From assembly GCA_017445405.1 (NCBI GenBank), contig JAFSUD010000071.1:1-44304 (forward strand): 44,304 bases of DNA, in the 5' to 3' direction. Of this stretch, positions 16,887-24,369 are shown one piece after another; the first letter of the stretch is position 1; the number at the start of each line of letters is the position of its first letter. Under the pieces are notes generated by a model. The model was not told the origin of the DNA. It searched no databases and saw only the letters and a list, made by a program, of their open reading frames with translations. This stretch comes from Synergistaceae bacterium. Its GTDB lineage: Bacteria; Synergistota; Synergistia; Synergistales; Aminobacteriaceae. A program made the translations under genes and the position numbers.

Positions 16887-18803
16887 CTACTCCGTGAACA
16901 TGTCCGGCCACAGCGGAAGCCACGCTCTCGACTGAATCAGTCCCGCATCAAGATACACCGCAAGCATAGATCTTCCCGGATACCCTGAAGACGACAGCTC
17001 GGTCGGCAGAGGAATCTGAATCTGCATGTGCGTCCGCTGAACAGGAAGCTCTAACGTGTTGCCAAGCGCGTAAAGAGTCTTCCCTCCGGTAAAATAGCTC
17101 GCTCTCGTCAGCCCCAGCGAGGGCACATCCCGCGCATAAATATCCAGCTCGAGTCCGTTCAGCACACAGAACTTCAGGAGCATCAATGTATCCTCAAGAG
17201 TCATGGGCACTGACGCATCAATGACAATATTAGTGAGCGTATCCTTATGCAGCAGCCAATACTGCGGAAGAACTGTGCGTATATCGCTCCCTGTCCTTAC
17301 CTGCGCCGGCCTCACGTTCAGCGGGAAAACATAGCCGCGTGGCACTGGAGCATGAAGCAGCAATGCATCAAGCCTCTGCGGTCTCTGCCAGATAACATTT
17401 GCCCTCATGTTGCGCTCGTTCCAGACTGTCTGGGCAATTATCCGCGCACGGTGAGCATAATTCGTGTACGGTGTCATGAATGTTGCATCCAGAATAAAGC
17501 TCTCGTTATTCTCAACGTCTGCAGCAGTTACAGGGTTATAGACGCTCAGAAAGCCCGGCACTTCCTCGCGCGACGGCATCATGATTGTCTTGTAGATCTT
17601 GGAAGCTCCTATCTCGAGCCAGCTCACGTCTCCCTCCGGCGAGTGGAAGAATGACCAGATATTTTCCATGTTCTCATAGAGCGGCCCTGAGTTCCTGTTA
17701 GCGTATGACCTTGTCCCGAAGTCAATCATGAAGTCGTAAATGCTCCCGTTCTCACTAAGCACGAACAATTCGCCGGTCGTTGACCACAGCAGGTCTCTCG
17801 GCAAAGGCACTCCCCTAATCTCGAAATATTCACGGCTCACAATGTTCACGATGTAGATTCTGTCATTTGCCCTGTCAGCAACAGCGAGCCAGTCTGCATA
17901 AGACTCAATAGCTATAGGCTCGAACAGCAGATCCCCCGCTCCGAGAGGAGGACTCCATCTTCTGACCATGAGGCCGTTATTGCCGTTGTAGTAGAACGCA
18001 ACGCATCTTTCTGCCGGGTCAGAGACAGCAAAGAGGTTAGCTGTGATGAGTTCTGCATCAGACACCACAAGCGAGGGAAGAGTCATAACGTAGTCCGGTG
18101 AAGTTATCCTGCTAGTGTCGTCGTCTAGATTCTGCAGTTCGTACAAGTCGCCGTTGGAGCTGAAGATCGTGAACGTCCCATCGCCCAGAGGAATAGCGAT
18201 CACCGGAGCAGGTACGTCTACTTCGTGGAGAATCCCCGACCACGAGAACGTCCCCGAGACGAGATTGCGCGAGCCTTGCCTGATGAAGAGCTTGTCGCCG
18301 AACTGGTCAGGGACAGTTACGACCTCGCCGAGTGCACGGAGTTTCCCGAGTCCCTTGATGCTGAAGGGCCGGGTCTGCCCGGTGTTCCACTCAGTCTGGA
18401 CTGTTGTCTCTGCATAACGCCAGCTTACAGGAATAGGCGCAGTCCCGAGCACCGAACGCAGGACGTTATCCTGTTCTTCAAAGATGCGGGCGATTCTCGG
18501 AGCAGAAGAATCCATAGGCCTGACTTCGAGATAGCTTCTGAGTGATGATAATGCTGCGTCAGTTTCGCCGGAGCGTGCAAGGTTGAGCGCACTCATCAGG
18601 TAATAGTCAACTAAGTACGTGTTCTGCTGGATTGCCTGATCAAGATAGACTTGTGCATCCCTGTAATCACGGCGCATGAAGTGAATGTATGCGTTGTTGA
18701 AGTAGCGTTCTGATTCGTCAAGGTTTGCTCTCGGAACTTCTGCAGAGTATGAGGGCTTGATGAGGCATGTAAATATCACGGCTGCCAGCAAAAATTTACG
18801 CAT
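16887..18803 (-). CDS. Exported TPR and beta-propeller-like protein of unknown function
   Basis: The 638-residue product has a signal peptide (MRKFLLAAVIFTCLIKPSYS-AEV). TPR-like helices follow at about residues 30-115 (ERYFNNAYIHFMRRDYRDAQVYLDQAIQQN; DYYLMSALNLARSGETDAALSSLRSYLEVRP). A run of about 250 residues then has repeated short strands ending in aromatic or Asp-Arg motifs (ADWLAVADRANDRIYIVNI, LFVLSENGSIYDFMID), suggesting a beta-propeller. The last 120 residues may form a small alpha/beta domain, possibly VWA-like. I do not recognise the family. The protein is probably periplasmic or outer-membrane-associated. It is transcribed alone, with TATAAT upstream at 18850-18845 on the minus strand. 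Confidence 0.75.
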   Translation of the reverse strand: MRKFLLAAVIFTCLIKPSYSAEVPRANLDESERYFNNAYIHFMRRDYRDAQVYLDQAIQQNTYLVDYYLMSALNLARSGETDAALSSLRSYLEVRPMDSSAPRIARIFEEQDNVLRSVLGTAPIPVSWRYAETTVQTEWNTGQTRPFSIKGLGKLRALGEVVTVPDQFGDKLFIRQGSRNLVSGTFSWSGILHEVDVPAPVIAIPLGDGTFTIFSSNGDLYELQNLDDDTSRITSPDYVMTLPSLVVSDAELITANLFAVSDPAERCVAFYYNGNNGLMVRRWSPPLGAGDLLFEPIAIESYADWLAVADRANDRIYIVNIVSREYFEIRGVPLPRDLLWSTTGELFVLSENGSIYDFMIDFGTRSYANRNSGPLYENMENIWSFFHSPEGDVSWLEIGASKIYKTIMMPSREEVPGFLSVYNPVTAADVENNESFILDATFMTPYTNYAHRARIIAQTVWNERNMRANVIWQRPQRLDALLLHAPVPRGYVFPLNVRPAQVRTGSDIRTVLPQYWLLHKDTLTNIVIDASVPMTLEDTLMLLKFCVLNGLELDIYARDVPSLGLTRASYFTGGKTLYALGNTLELPVQRTHMQIQIPLPTELSSSGYPGRSMLAVYLDAGLIQSRAWLPLWPDMFTE

Positions 18804-18844
18804 AGCTATAAACTCTCCTTAATGTCAATATGAATGATAAAGCT

Positions 18845-18850
18845 ATTATA
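18845..18850 (-). promoter_or_regulatory. Probable -10 box for the TPR/propeller gene
   Basis: TATAAT on the minus strand lies 42 bases before the ATG at 18803. No clear -35 was identified. Confidence 0.4.
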
Positions 18851-18942
18851 TTCCGCAAAGTGCCAGATATTCATAAATTAACCTTGTAATTCCGAAAGTC
18901 TAAGGAGTATGATTAATGTGCAAAAGCAGGGAGTGATTAAAG

Positions 18943-19410
18943 ATGAGCATTCAGAATATACAGGGCAGCACCCAAAGCAGCGAACTCTACCAGATACACA
19001 AGCAGAGGGAGACACAGCAGGCAGAGCAGGTACAGGCACAGCAGAGAGTGCAGGAAGCTGTACAGGCGGACGAGTACGACAAGGCGAATCCTGTCGGCCA
19101 GGAAGCAGAAGGAGTCTACAGTGTTTCCTATGACGACGAAGGAAACATGAAGGTGAACTACACACAGCCCGCAGGAAAGTCCGAGCCTCAGGCTTCAGGA
19201 GGTGCACAGGCAGCCGGAGGAGCAGGGCAAGCCTCAGAGAGCAGCGACGACAGCACAGAGAAGAAGATAGAGGAGCTGAAGAAACAGCGCGAGCAGATAA
19301 AGCAGCAGCTCAACAAGGAGCAGGACGAGAACGTGAAGAAGTCATTGCGTGCCCAGCTTCAGGCAATCGAGGCACAGATAGCCCAGCTCACAGCACAGCA
19401 GAAAAGTTAG
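18943..19410 (+). CDS. FlxA-like coiled-coil protein
   Basis: The 155-residue protein is hydrophilic and very Gln/Glu/Ala-rich, with no signal peptide or membrane segment. A C-terminal coiled coil at about residues 105-152 (KKIEELKKQREQIKQQLNKE, then LRAQLQAIEAQIAQL) resembles the FlxA-like domain. FlxA itself belongs to the flagellar regulon in enterobacteria. The middle (residues 65-100) is low-complexity Gly/Ala/Gln/Ser. GGGAG lies 10 bases before the ATG. It is convergent with yvcK with a single base between the two stop codons. The family link rests only on the coiled-coil pattern; no molecular function is assigned. Confidence 0.6.
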   Translation: MSIQNIQGSTQSSELYQIHKQRETQQAEQVQAQQRVQEAVQADEYDKANPVGQEAEGVYSVSYDDEGNMKVNYTQPAGKSEPQASGGAQAAGGAGQASESSDDSTEKKIEELKKQREQIKQQLNKEQDENVKKSLRAQLQAIEAQIAQLTAQQKS

Positions 19411-19411
19411 T

Positions 19412-20494
19412 TCACTCATCACTGATTTCACGGATAAGCCTGAAGATAACGGAGGCCAGTTTTTGGGGGTCATGCCTCACAACACGGCCTTCTTTTTTGC
19501 TCTCGAACACTGACATGATAGACGCTTCAATGCACACACAGCCCATTGACCGGATTATTCTTCTCTGCGATTCATCCAAGTAAAGCGGACTCGCTCCGTC
19601 CTGTCGGTATGCCTCCACTATGTCATCAGGAATCTTCTCGCTGTTGACAATCAGGAAATTCGGCACGCACCCAAGCGCAGCACTTACCCAGTCTAGATGC
19701 TGGACGATGTTCATGCCCTGAGTCTCTTCCGGCTGAGTCATTAGGTTGCAGATGTAGACTTTCGGGACTTGCGAGTCCTTGAGCTTGTCTGCAAAGTCGG
19801 GCATCAGGAGATTCGGAATCACGCTCGTGAAGAGGCTGCCCGGCCCGAGCAGGATAACTTCCGAGTCATCGACAGCGTTAATCACGTCAGCGAGGGGTTT
19901 AGCTTCCGGAGGCTCGAGCCATATCTCGCTGAGTTCATGCCCGTGATGCGAAATATCGAGTTCTCCTCTCACGTCCTGCCCTGATTTCGTCCTGCCCACT
20001 AATGTAATGCCCTCCGTTGTTACAGGAAGTACTCTTCCCCTGATAGAAAGCAGATGATTCATCTTCTCTACTGCCAAGCTGAAATCTCCGCACATTTCCG
20101 TAACAGCAAGGAGCAGCAAATTCCCCAGACTGTGCCCCGAGAGTTCCCCTCTGTCGAACCTGAAGTCAAGAATGCTGCGTAATTCGTTGTCGTTCTCTGC
20201 GAGAGCTACTATGCAGTTCCTCACGTCTCCGGGAGGGAGCATTCCCCACTCGTTGCGGATACGTCCCGAGCTTCCGCCCTCGTCAGTTACTGCGACGACT
20301 GCGGTAATGTTTCGCGTGAAGGCCTTGATGCCGCGAAGAAGAGTCGAGAGTCCTGTGCCTCCGCCGATGGCCATGATGTACGGCCCGCTCGAGCGTCTCC
20401 TTCCGATAGAATGTTTCCCTGAACCGATTCTTATTCTTCCAAACAGGAAAAGTACTGCCAGCGTCGTTATTACTCCAAGAATAAAGCTCATCAT
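19412..20494 (-). CDS. yvcK: Gluconeogenesis factor YvcK (CofD-like)
   Basis: YvcK is a UDP-sugar-binding protein required for normal envelope synthesis on gluconeogenic carbon sources; it shares the CofD fold. The 360-residue protein has an N-terminal hydrophobic anchor (MMSFILGVITTLAVLFLF), then AIGGGTGLSTLLRGIK, TDEGGSSGRIRNEWGMLPPGDVRNC, SGHSLGNLLLLA and ILLGPGSLFTSVIPNLL. GAGGTG lies before the double ATG (20494 and 20491). Directly upstream are two truncated copies of its own 5' end, then rapZ. The upstream 62-residue frame ends in TGA overlapping this start (ATGA), so translation may be coupled. whiA, often the next gene in this cluster, is absent. Confidence 0.93.
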   Translation of the reverse strand: MMSFILGVITTLAVLFLFGRIRIGSGKHSIGRRRSSGPYIMAIGGGTGLSTLLRGIKAFTRNITAVVAVTDEGGSSGRIRNEWGMLPPGDVRNCIVALAENDNELRSILDFRFDRGELSGHSLGNLLLLAVTEMCGDFSLAVEKMNHLLSIRGRVLPVTTEGITLVGRTKSGQDVRGELDISHHGHELSEIWLEPPEAKPLADVINAVDDSEVILLGPGSLFTSVIPNLLMPDFADKLKDSQVPKVYICNLMTQPEETQGMNIVQHLDWVSAALGCVPNFLIVNSEKIPDDIVEAYRQDGASPLYLDESQRRIIRSMGCVCIEASIMSVFESKKEGRVVRHDPQKLASVIFRLIREISDE

Positions 20495-20679
20495 TTATGT
20501 ATCACACCTCGTTCATGACCCGATGCAGAGCCGGGAGTCCCGAGTCCCGCCGGTCGCTTGCACGCCATAGGCATCGCAATAATGTACGGCACGACAGAGT
20601 CTCTCCTGCAGAGCAATTGTCTCCGGAACAGGAAAAGTATTGTAGGTGTGGTTGTTACTCCGAGAATAAAGCTCATCAT
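20491..20679 (-). pseudogene. Truncated yvcK copy 2, open 62-residue frame
   Basis: This frame starts with the same leader (AACGAGGTGTGATA-AATAA) and the same first residues as yvcK: MMSFILGVTTTPTILFLF against MMSFILGVITTLAVLFLF. After a gap, VVPYIIAM matches yvcK SSGPYIMAI. It then runs into sequence related to the region just before yvcK and ends at a TGA overlapping the yvcK ATG. It keeps a Shine-Dalgarno and would make a short membrane-anchored peptide. It could be a relic of a tandem duplication or an expressed small protein; the sequence does not decide. Confidence 0.75.
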
Positions 20680-20702
20680 TTATTTATCACACCTCGTTCT
20701 TG

Positions 20703-20879
20703 TTATGATGCAGAGCCGGAAATCCCGCCCGGCAATCTATATACACTCCGAAGATAATAACGTACTGCTTGATAAAGTGCCTCCTGCCGGACACAGGCCT
20801 TCCATAGCTGATTCTTATTCTTCCGGACAGAAAGAGTTATTGCTGACGCTGCGATTACTCCAAGAATAAAGCTCATCAT
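20703..20879 (-). pseudogene. Truncated yvcK copy 1, open 58-residue frame abutting rapZ
   Basis: The frame begins ATGATGAGC, with its ATG overlapping the rapZ stop (ATGA). It encodes MMSFILGVIAASAITLSVRK; the DNA GGAAGAATAAGAATC of yvcK recurs as GGAAGAATAAGAATC with the frame shifted by one base relative to yvcK. It ends at TAA 23 bases before the next copy's ATG, after GGCTCTGCATC, a string also found just before yvcK. The position against rapZ suggests this is where the original yvcK start lay. Same interpretation as for the second copy. Confidence 0.7.
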
Positions 20880-21739
20880 TGATGACCGTGCCCCTTGTCC
20901 CTATGAATTACGCACACTCCCTTATACTGCTGAGAATATGCCTCGTAAAGCCACTCCGCCATCGCTACGGATCTATGCCTTCCTCCTGTGCACCCTACAG
21001 AAATATGAAGCTGCCCTCTTACATTGTTAAGGAACTGCGGAATGAAGAAATCCAGAAAATTTTTCGCTAACTCTATAAATTTGTGAGTCTCCGGAAAGTC
21101 CAGCAGATATTTCTTCACCGGCTCGTCCTCGCCCGTTAAGTTCTTCAGCTCCTCAACATAATACGGATTCGGAAGACACCTCACATCCATAACATAGCTT
21201 GCATCCTGAGGCACTCCGTACTTGTACCCGAACGAGCTTATCAGTATTGATATTCCCCCGTCGTACTCGAAAAATTCCTTGAGGAGTCTTTCTCTGTGCT
21301 GGTGCAGATCCATCATCGACGTGTCAATCACAATGTCCGCACGGTCAAGCACAGGAGCAAGCAGTTCACGTTCTGCTCTTATGCCCTCTCCGGTTGAGAG
21401 TCCCCGGTTCAGCGGGTGGACTCTGCGTGTACGTTCATAACGCCGCAATAATTCTTCGTCCGATGCTGTCAGGAAGATAACCTTTACGTCTCCTCCCCAT
21501 GCAAGCGAAATATCATCTATGACCTTCACAAAATTTCTGCTCACGTTCCGAACGTCAACAGTCGCGACGACTCCTCTGCTCTTTGACGCTTCAGGCCGCT
21601 CCGAAATCAGAGTGAACAACTGCGGCAGCAATTCAGGAGGCAGATTGTCTATTGTGATAAACCCGAAGTCCTCTAACACTTTTAGGGTCATGGTCTTTCC
21701 TGCTCCGCTCATGCCAGTAACTATGATAAATTGTTTCAC
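20876..21739 (-). CDS. rapZ: RNase adapter / nucleotide-binding protein RapZ (YvcJ)
   Basis: RapZ-type proteins are P-loop nucleotide-binding regulators. In E. coli RapZ steers RNase E to the GlmZ small RNA in control of glucosamine-6-phosphate synthesis, while in Firmicutes YvcJ has other roles. The 287-residue protein has Walker A GMSGAGKT at residues 9-16, then FITIDNLPPELLP, DVRN and a Walker-B-like VKVIFLTASDEELLRRYERTRRVHPL. The C-terminal RNA/metabolite domain ends in ISVGCTGGRHRSVAMAEWL and HRDKGH. It is followed by the yvcK-related copies, reflecting the widespread rapZ-yvcK pairing. The gene is divergent from rpmH. Confidence 0.94.
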   Translation of the reverse strand: MKQFIIVTGMSGAGKTMTLKVLEDFGFITIDNLPPELLPQLFTLISERPEASKSRGVVATVDVRNVSRNFVKVIDDISLAWGGDVKVIFLTASDEELLRRYERTRRVHPLNRGLSTGEGIRAERELLAPVLDRADIVIDTSMMDLHQHRERLLKEFFEYDGGISILISSFGYKYGVPQDASYVMDVRCLPNPYYVEELKNLTGEDEPVKKYLLDFPETHKFIELAKNFLDFFIPQFLNNVRGQLHISVGCTGGRHRSVAMAEWLYEAYSQQYKGVCVIHRDKGHGHQ

Positions 21740-21772
21740 GTTATTATTTTCCCCCTTATGAATCCGCGCTAA

Positions 21773-21802
21773 TTGTACACCACAAAAACGCTGTGCTATA
21801 AT
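21773..21802 (+). promoter_or_regulatory. Promoter of the rpmH operon
   Basis: TTGTAC (21773-21778) and TATAAT (21797-21802) are separated by 18 bases, with an extended TG at 21794-21795. It lies 61 bases before the rpmH ATG. Confidence 0.6.
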
Positions 21803-21862
21803 TCCTTGAGCTTTTATTCCAACAACTATAACGATTTACTCAGAGAGGAGCACTTTCACACA

Positions 21863-22003
21863 ATGAAGAAGGGTACATATCAGCCCCACGTAATCCCCAG
21901 AAGAAGAAAGATAGGGTTTCTTGCCCGTTCAGCATCACCGTCAGGCCGCAAGATTCTCCGCAACAGAAGGCGCAAGGGGAGAAAATTCCTGACACGTGCA
22001 TAA
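21863..22003 (+). CDS. rpmH: Ribosomal protein bL34
   Basis: The 46-residue, highly basic protein has the bL34 pattern KGTYQPHVIPRRRKIGFLARSASPSGRKILRNRRRKGR, where the family norm is TYQPS...HGF..RM.T..GR.VL..RR.KGR. It is a large-subunit ribosomal protein. GGAG lies about a dozen bases before the ATG. A GTG start for rnpA overlaps its 3' end by 8 bases, the conserved rpmH-rnpA arrangement. dnaA, often upstream in other bacteria, is not here; rapZ takes that place divergently. Confidence 0.96.
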   Translation: MKKGTYQPHVIPRRRKIGFLARSASPSGRKILRNRRRKGRKFLTRA

Positions 22004-22343
22004 GGTCTCGAAGCTCAGGAAAGGCTGGGAATTTGACTTGATATTCCGCACCGGCATTCGCGCAAATGGTGAACTGGTGCGGTTATTATATTTGCAGGAT
22101 GACAAGAACTCTGACACAATAAAGTTCGGCGTGGCTGTCGGCAAGAAATTAGGCAAGGCTCACATCAGAGTCAGAGGCAGAAGAATTTTGCGTGAAGCGT
22201 TCCGTCATCTCTCAGACAGACTCACTCCCGGCCTGTCATTAGTGCTCGGCCTGAAACCTCAGGGCATAGAGGCCAAGACACAGGACATCCAGAGCGACCT
22301 GGAACGCATCTTCAGGCGCAGGAAGTTATTATTACTTAAGTAA
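21996..22343 (+). CDS. rnpA: Ribonuclease P protein component
   Basis: RnpA is the protein subunit of RNase P, which removes 5' leaders from tRNA precursors. The 115-residue protein has the expected length and the KLRKGWEFDLIFRTG start (usual: L.....F..V...G). The RNA-binding helix VGKKLGKAHIRVRGRRILREAFRH corresponds to the RNR motif, although the usual ..R.R.KR reads RVRGRR. The GTG at 21996 is favoured because it gives a complete N-terminus and overlaps rpmH by 8 bases, implying coupling. It is followed 5 bases later by yidD. Confidence 0.94.
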   Translation: MHKVSKLRKGWEFDLIFRTGIRANGELVRLLYLQDDKNSDTIKFGVAVGKKLGKAHIRVRGRRILREAFRHLSDRLTPGLSLVLGLKPQGIEAKTQDIQSDLERIFRRRKLLLLK

Positions 22344-22348
22344 CACCC

Positions 22349-22573
22349 ATGCTCTCCCGTCTAGCTGTCCTCCTGATACGCTCATACCAGATATTCATTT
22401 CCCCATACTTAGGCAAGCACTGCAGGTTTTACCCCACATGTTCAGAGTATGCCCTGCAGGTTTACCGTGAATGGGGCTTCATTAAGGGAAGCGTGCTGAC
22501 ATTCAGGAGGCTGCTGAAGTGCGGAGCATGGAATCCGGGGGGATATGATCCTCCGCCGAGGAGGCAGGTTTAA
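22349..22573 (+). CDS. yidD: Membrane protein insertion efficiency factor YidD
   Basis: The 74-residue protein matches YidD: LIRSYQIFISPYLGKHCRFYPTCSEYALQVYREWG, then the closing GAWNPGGYDPPP. The two conserved cysteines of CRFYPTC and a third at CGAWNPGG are present. It is a small amphipathic membrane-associated protein that aids YidC-dependent insertion. It lies in the usual order between rnpA and yidC, 5 bases after rnpA. Confidence 0.95.
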   Translation: MLSRLAVLLIRSYQIFISPYLGKHCRFYPTCSEYALQVYREWGFIKGSVLTFRRLLKCGAWNPGGYDPPPRRQV

Positions 22574-22612
22574 CCCTCCGCCGAGAAAACACGAGAGGTG
22601 AGAATATAAACT

Positions 22613-23443
22613 ATGTGGGCACAGGCCAAAATATTATTAGGCAACCTGTTAGAGCTTATTCACACGGCAATAATGAGCGTAGGCATAGGAACAAATTTTG
22701 CGTGGGGGCTGGCAATAATAGCCCTTACCCTGCTTGTCAGATTAATCATGCATCCCCTGACAGCAAAGCAGATGTCGAGTATGCAGAAGATGCAGAAGCT
22801 CCAGCCTATGCTGAACGTCCTGCAGGAGAAATACGCAGACGACAAGGACAAGCTGAATCAGGAGACAATGGCACTCTACAAGGAACACGGAGTCAACCCT
22901 GCGAGCGGCTGCCTTCCGTTAATCATCCAGCTTCCGATATTCATTCTGCTCTACGGAGTACTCTATGACTTCACAAAGGATGCGAGCTTCTCCGACGTTA
23001 CATTTCTGGGCGTGAACTTGGGAGGCAGCGTTCTGACAACAGTAGCAGATGCTTTGAGGCTGGTTGACGAGTCCGGAGTCAGAATCCCGAACGAGCAGCT
23101 CGGCTTCGTGATGGTGCTCTTCTCGTCCTTCACGAACTTGAGCCTCCTGTTCTCCAACATAGGCATCTGGATATTCAACTTCATACTGCTGATACTGATA
23201 GCTTATCTCACATGGCTTCAGCAGCACCTGACCAGCGCAGGTAACCCCCAGATGTCAATGATGAACTGGTTCATGCCGCTGTTCCTGACGTTCATATGCT
23301 TCGGACTGCCCGGAGGAGTATTGCTTTACTGGGGCGTGTCGTCATTGATGGGCATAATTCATCAGATGAGAGTCTCGAAGAAGACGAGCGAAGAGATGAA
23401 GACGAAACCGGTGCTCTACAAGGAGAAGCCCAGAACGAAATAA
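22613..23443 (+). CDS. yidC: Membrane protein insertase YidC (short Oxa1 type)
   Basis: YidC inserts and folds proteins in the cytoplasmic membrane. The 276-residue protein covers only the conserved five-helix Oxa1 core: GLAIIALTLLVRLIMHPL (with the hydrophilic-groove arginine), the charged cytoplasmic hairpin MQKLQPMLNVLQEKYADDKDKLNQETMALYKEHGVNPASGCLPLIIQLPIF, and NWFMPLFLTFICFGLPGGVLLYWGVSSLMGI. It lacks the large periplasmic domain of proteobacterial YidC and shows no lipobox. A GAGAGGTGAG stretch lies before the ATG. It is flanked by yidD and jag. Confidence 0.95.
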   Translation: MWAQAKILLGNLLELIHTAIMSVGIGTNFAWGLAIIALTLLVRLIMHPLTAKQMSSMQKMQKLQPMLNVLQEKYADDKDKLNQETMALYKEHGVNPASGCLPLIIQLPIFILLYGVLYDFTKDASFSDVTFLGVNLGGSVLTTVADALRLVDESGVRIPNEQLGFVMVLFSSFTNLSLLFSNIGIWIFNFILLILIAYLTWLQQHLTSAGNPQMSMMNWFMPLFLTFICFGLPGGVLLYWGVSSLMGIIHQMRVSKKTSEEMKTKPVLYKEKPRTK

Positions 23444-23462
23444 ATTCGGAGATGATGAATAT

Positions 23463-24236
23463 ATGATTGAGAGGAAAATCACGCTTGAAGCCTCAGATGT
23501 GGACGAGGCATTAATCGAGGCCTCCAAGCAGCTTAAGATACCGGTAGAGGAACTGCACGCGGAAATCATAAGCGAAGAGGAAGAGAAGAGAGGCGGATTT
23601 CTCGGACTCTTCGGCGGAAGGAAGGCAGAAAAGAGGCTGACCGTAGAAGTGAGCTGTGTAGCCAGAAATGATTTGCTTTCACGCGGAACTGATTTTGTGA
23701 ATGACGTGCTGAGGCTGATGGACTTTAAGGCGGAGTGTGCAGCAGCCGAAAACAACACGCTCAATATTGAAGGCGAGGATGCAGCAGATTATGTTGTGGG
23801 ACGCTACGGTGATGCTATACGCGGGATGGAGTATCTGGTGAACCTCGCGCTGAGAGACCCCAAGAGCGAGCCTAGACTGAAGGTAGATTCGTGCGGTTAC
23901 CGTGAACGCAGGACGAAGAGTTTAGAGCGTCTGGCAGAAGCTACGGCACGTCAGGCAGTGAAGTTCGGGAGACCGATTCGCCTCGACCCGATGGCCTCAT
24001 GGGAACGCTGGGTTATTCACTCGACGCTGAAGGATCACGGCGACGTAACGACGGAATCAATCGGTGAGCCACCGATGCGCAAAGTAGTTGTGATGCCGAA
24101 GTATGACCCCGACACCGTGAGGACGCCCGGCCCTGCGACCATGAGGGTACGTGCCCAGCGTGAGATGACGGAGCGCAATGAACGTGAGAGGCGCAGCAAT
24201 TCTCCGTCGTCATCGAGGAGAAGGTTCAGGCGTTAG
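23463..24236 (+). CDS. jag: RNA-binding protein Jag/KhpB
   Basis: Jag (KhpB/EloR) is a cytoplasmic RNA-binding protein tied to cell elongation control in several bacteria. The 257-residue protein has three parts. The Jag-N domain (residues 3-62) carries the KRGGFLGLFGG signature. A KH domain at about 70-150 contains EDAADYVVGRYGDAIRGMEYLVNLAL. An R3H domain at about 150-215 contains DSCGYRERRTKSLERLAEATARQAV and MASWERWVIHSTLKDHGDVTTESIGE. The C-terminal 40 residues are a basic, Ser/Arg-rich tail. It closes the rpmH operon and is followed by a strong terminator. Confidence 0.93.
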   Translation: MIERKITLEASDVDEALIEASKQLKIPVEELHAEIISEEEEKRGGFLGLFGGRKAEKRLTVEVSCVARNDLLSRGTDFVNDVLRLMDFKAECAAAENNTLNIEGEDAADYVVGRYGDAIRGMEYLVNLALRDPKSEPRLKVDSCGYRERRTKSLERLAEATARQAVKFGRPIRLDPMASWERWVIHSTLKDHGDVTTESIGEPPMRKVVVMPKYDPDTVRTPGPATMRVRAQREMTERNERERRSNSPSSSRRRFRR

Positions 24237-24247
24237 GTTAAGTATGA

Positions 24248-24285
24248 TATTATGCCCCCGGCCAAATGCTGGGGGTATTTTTTTG
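24248..24285 (+). terminator. Terminator of the rpmH-jag operon
   Basis: ATGCCCCCGGC pairs with GCTGGGGGTAT around CAAAT and is followed by a run of seven T. It lies shortly after the jag stop. Confidence 0.85.
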
Positions 24286-24319
24286 TTGTTAATAATAATC
24301 ATGCGCAGTCAAAGTGATA

Positions 24320-24325
24320 TATAAT
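24320..24325 (+). promoter_or_regulatory. Probable -10 box for the GlcNAc PTS operon
   Basis: TATAAT lies 44 bases before the PTS gene ATG. The -35 region is poor, as in other promoters here. No operator was recognised. Confidence 0.45.
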
Positions 24326-24369
24326 TTCCAAGTTCACACAATATTAATCAAGGAGGAAAATTTCTCATC

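Noticed and set aside
18850..18875. Sigma-54 promoter (TGGCAC followed by TTGC) upstream of the TPR/propeller gene
   Set aside because: On the minus strand the spacing between the two elements is too short for sigma-54; a TATAAT box fits better.
21740..21862. Replication origin near rpmH
   Set aside because: dnaA is not adjacent and no cluster of TTATCCACA-like boxes was seen.
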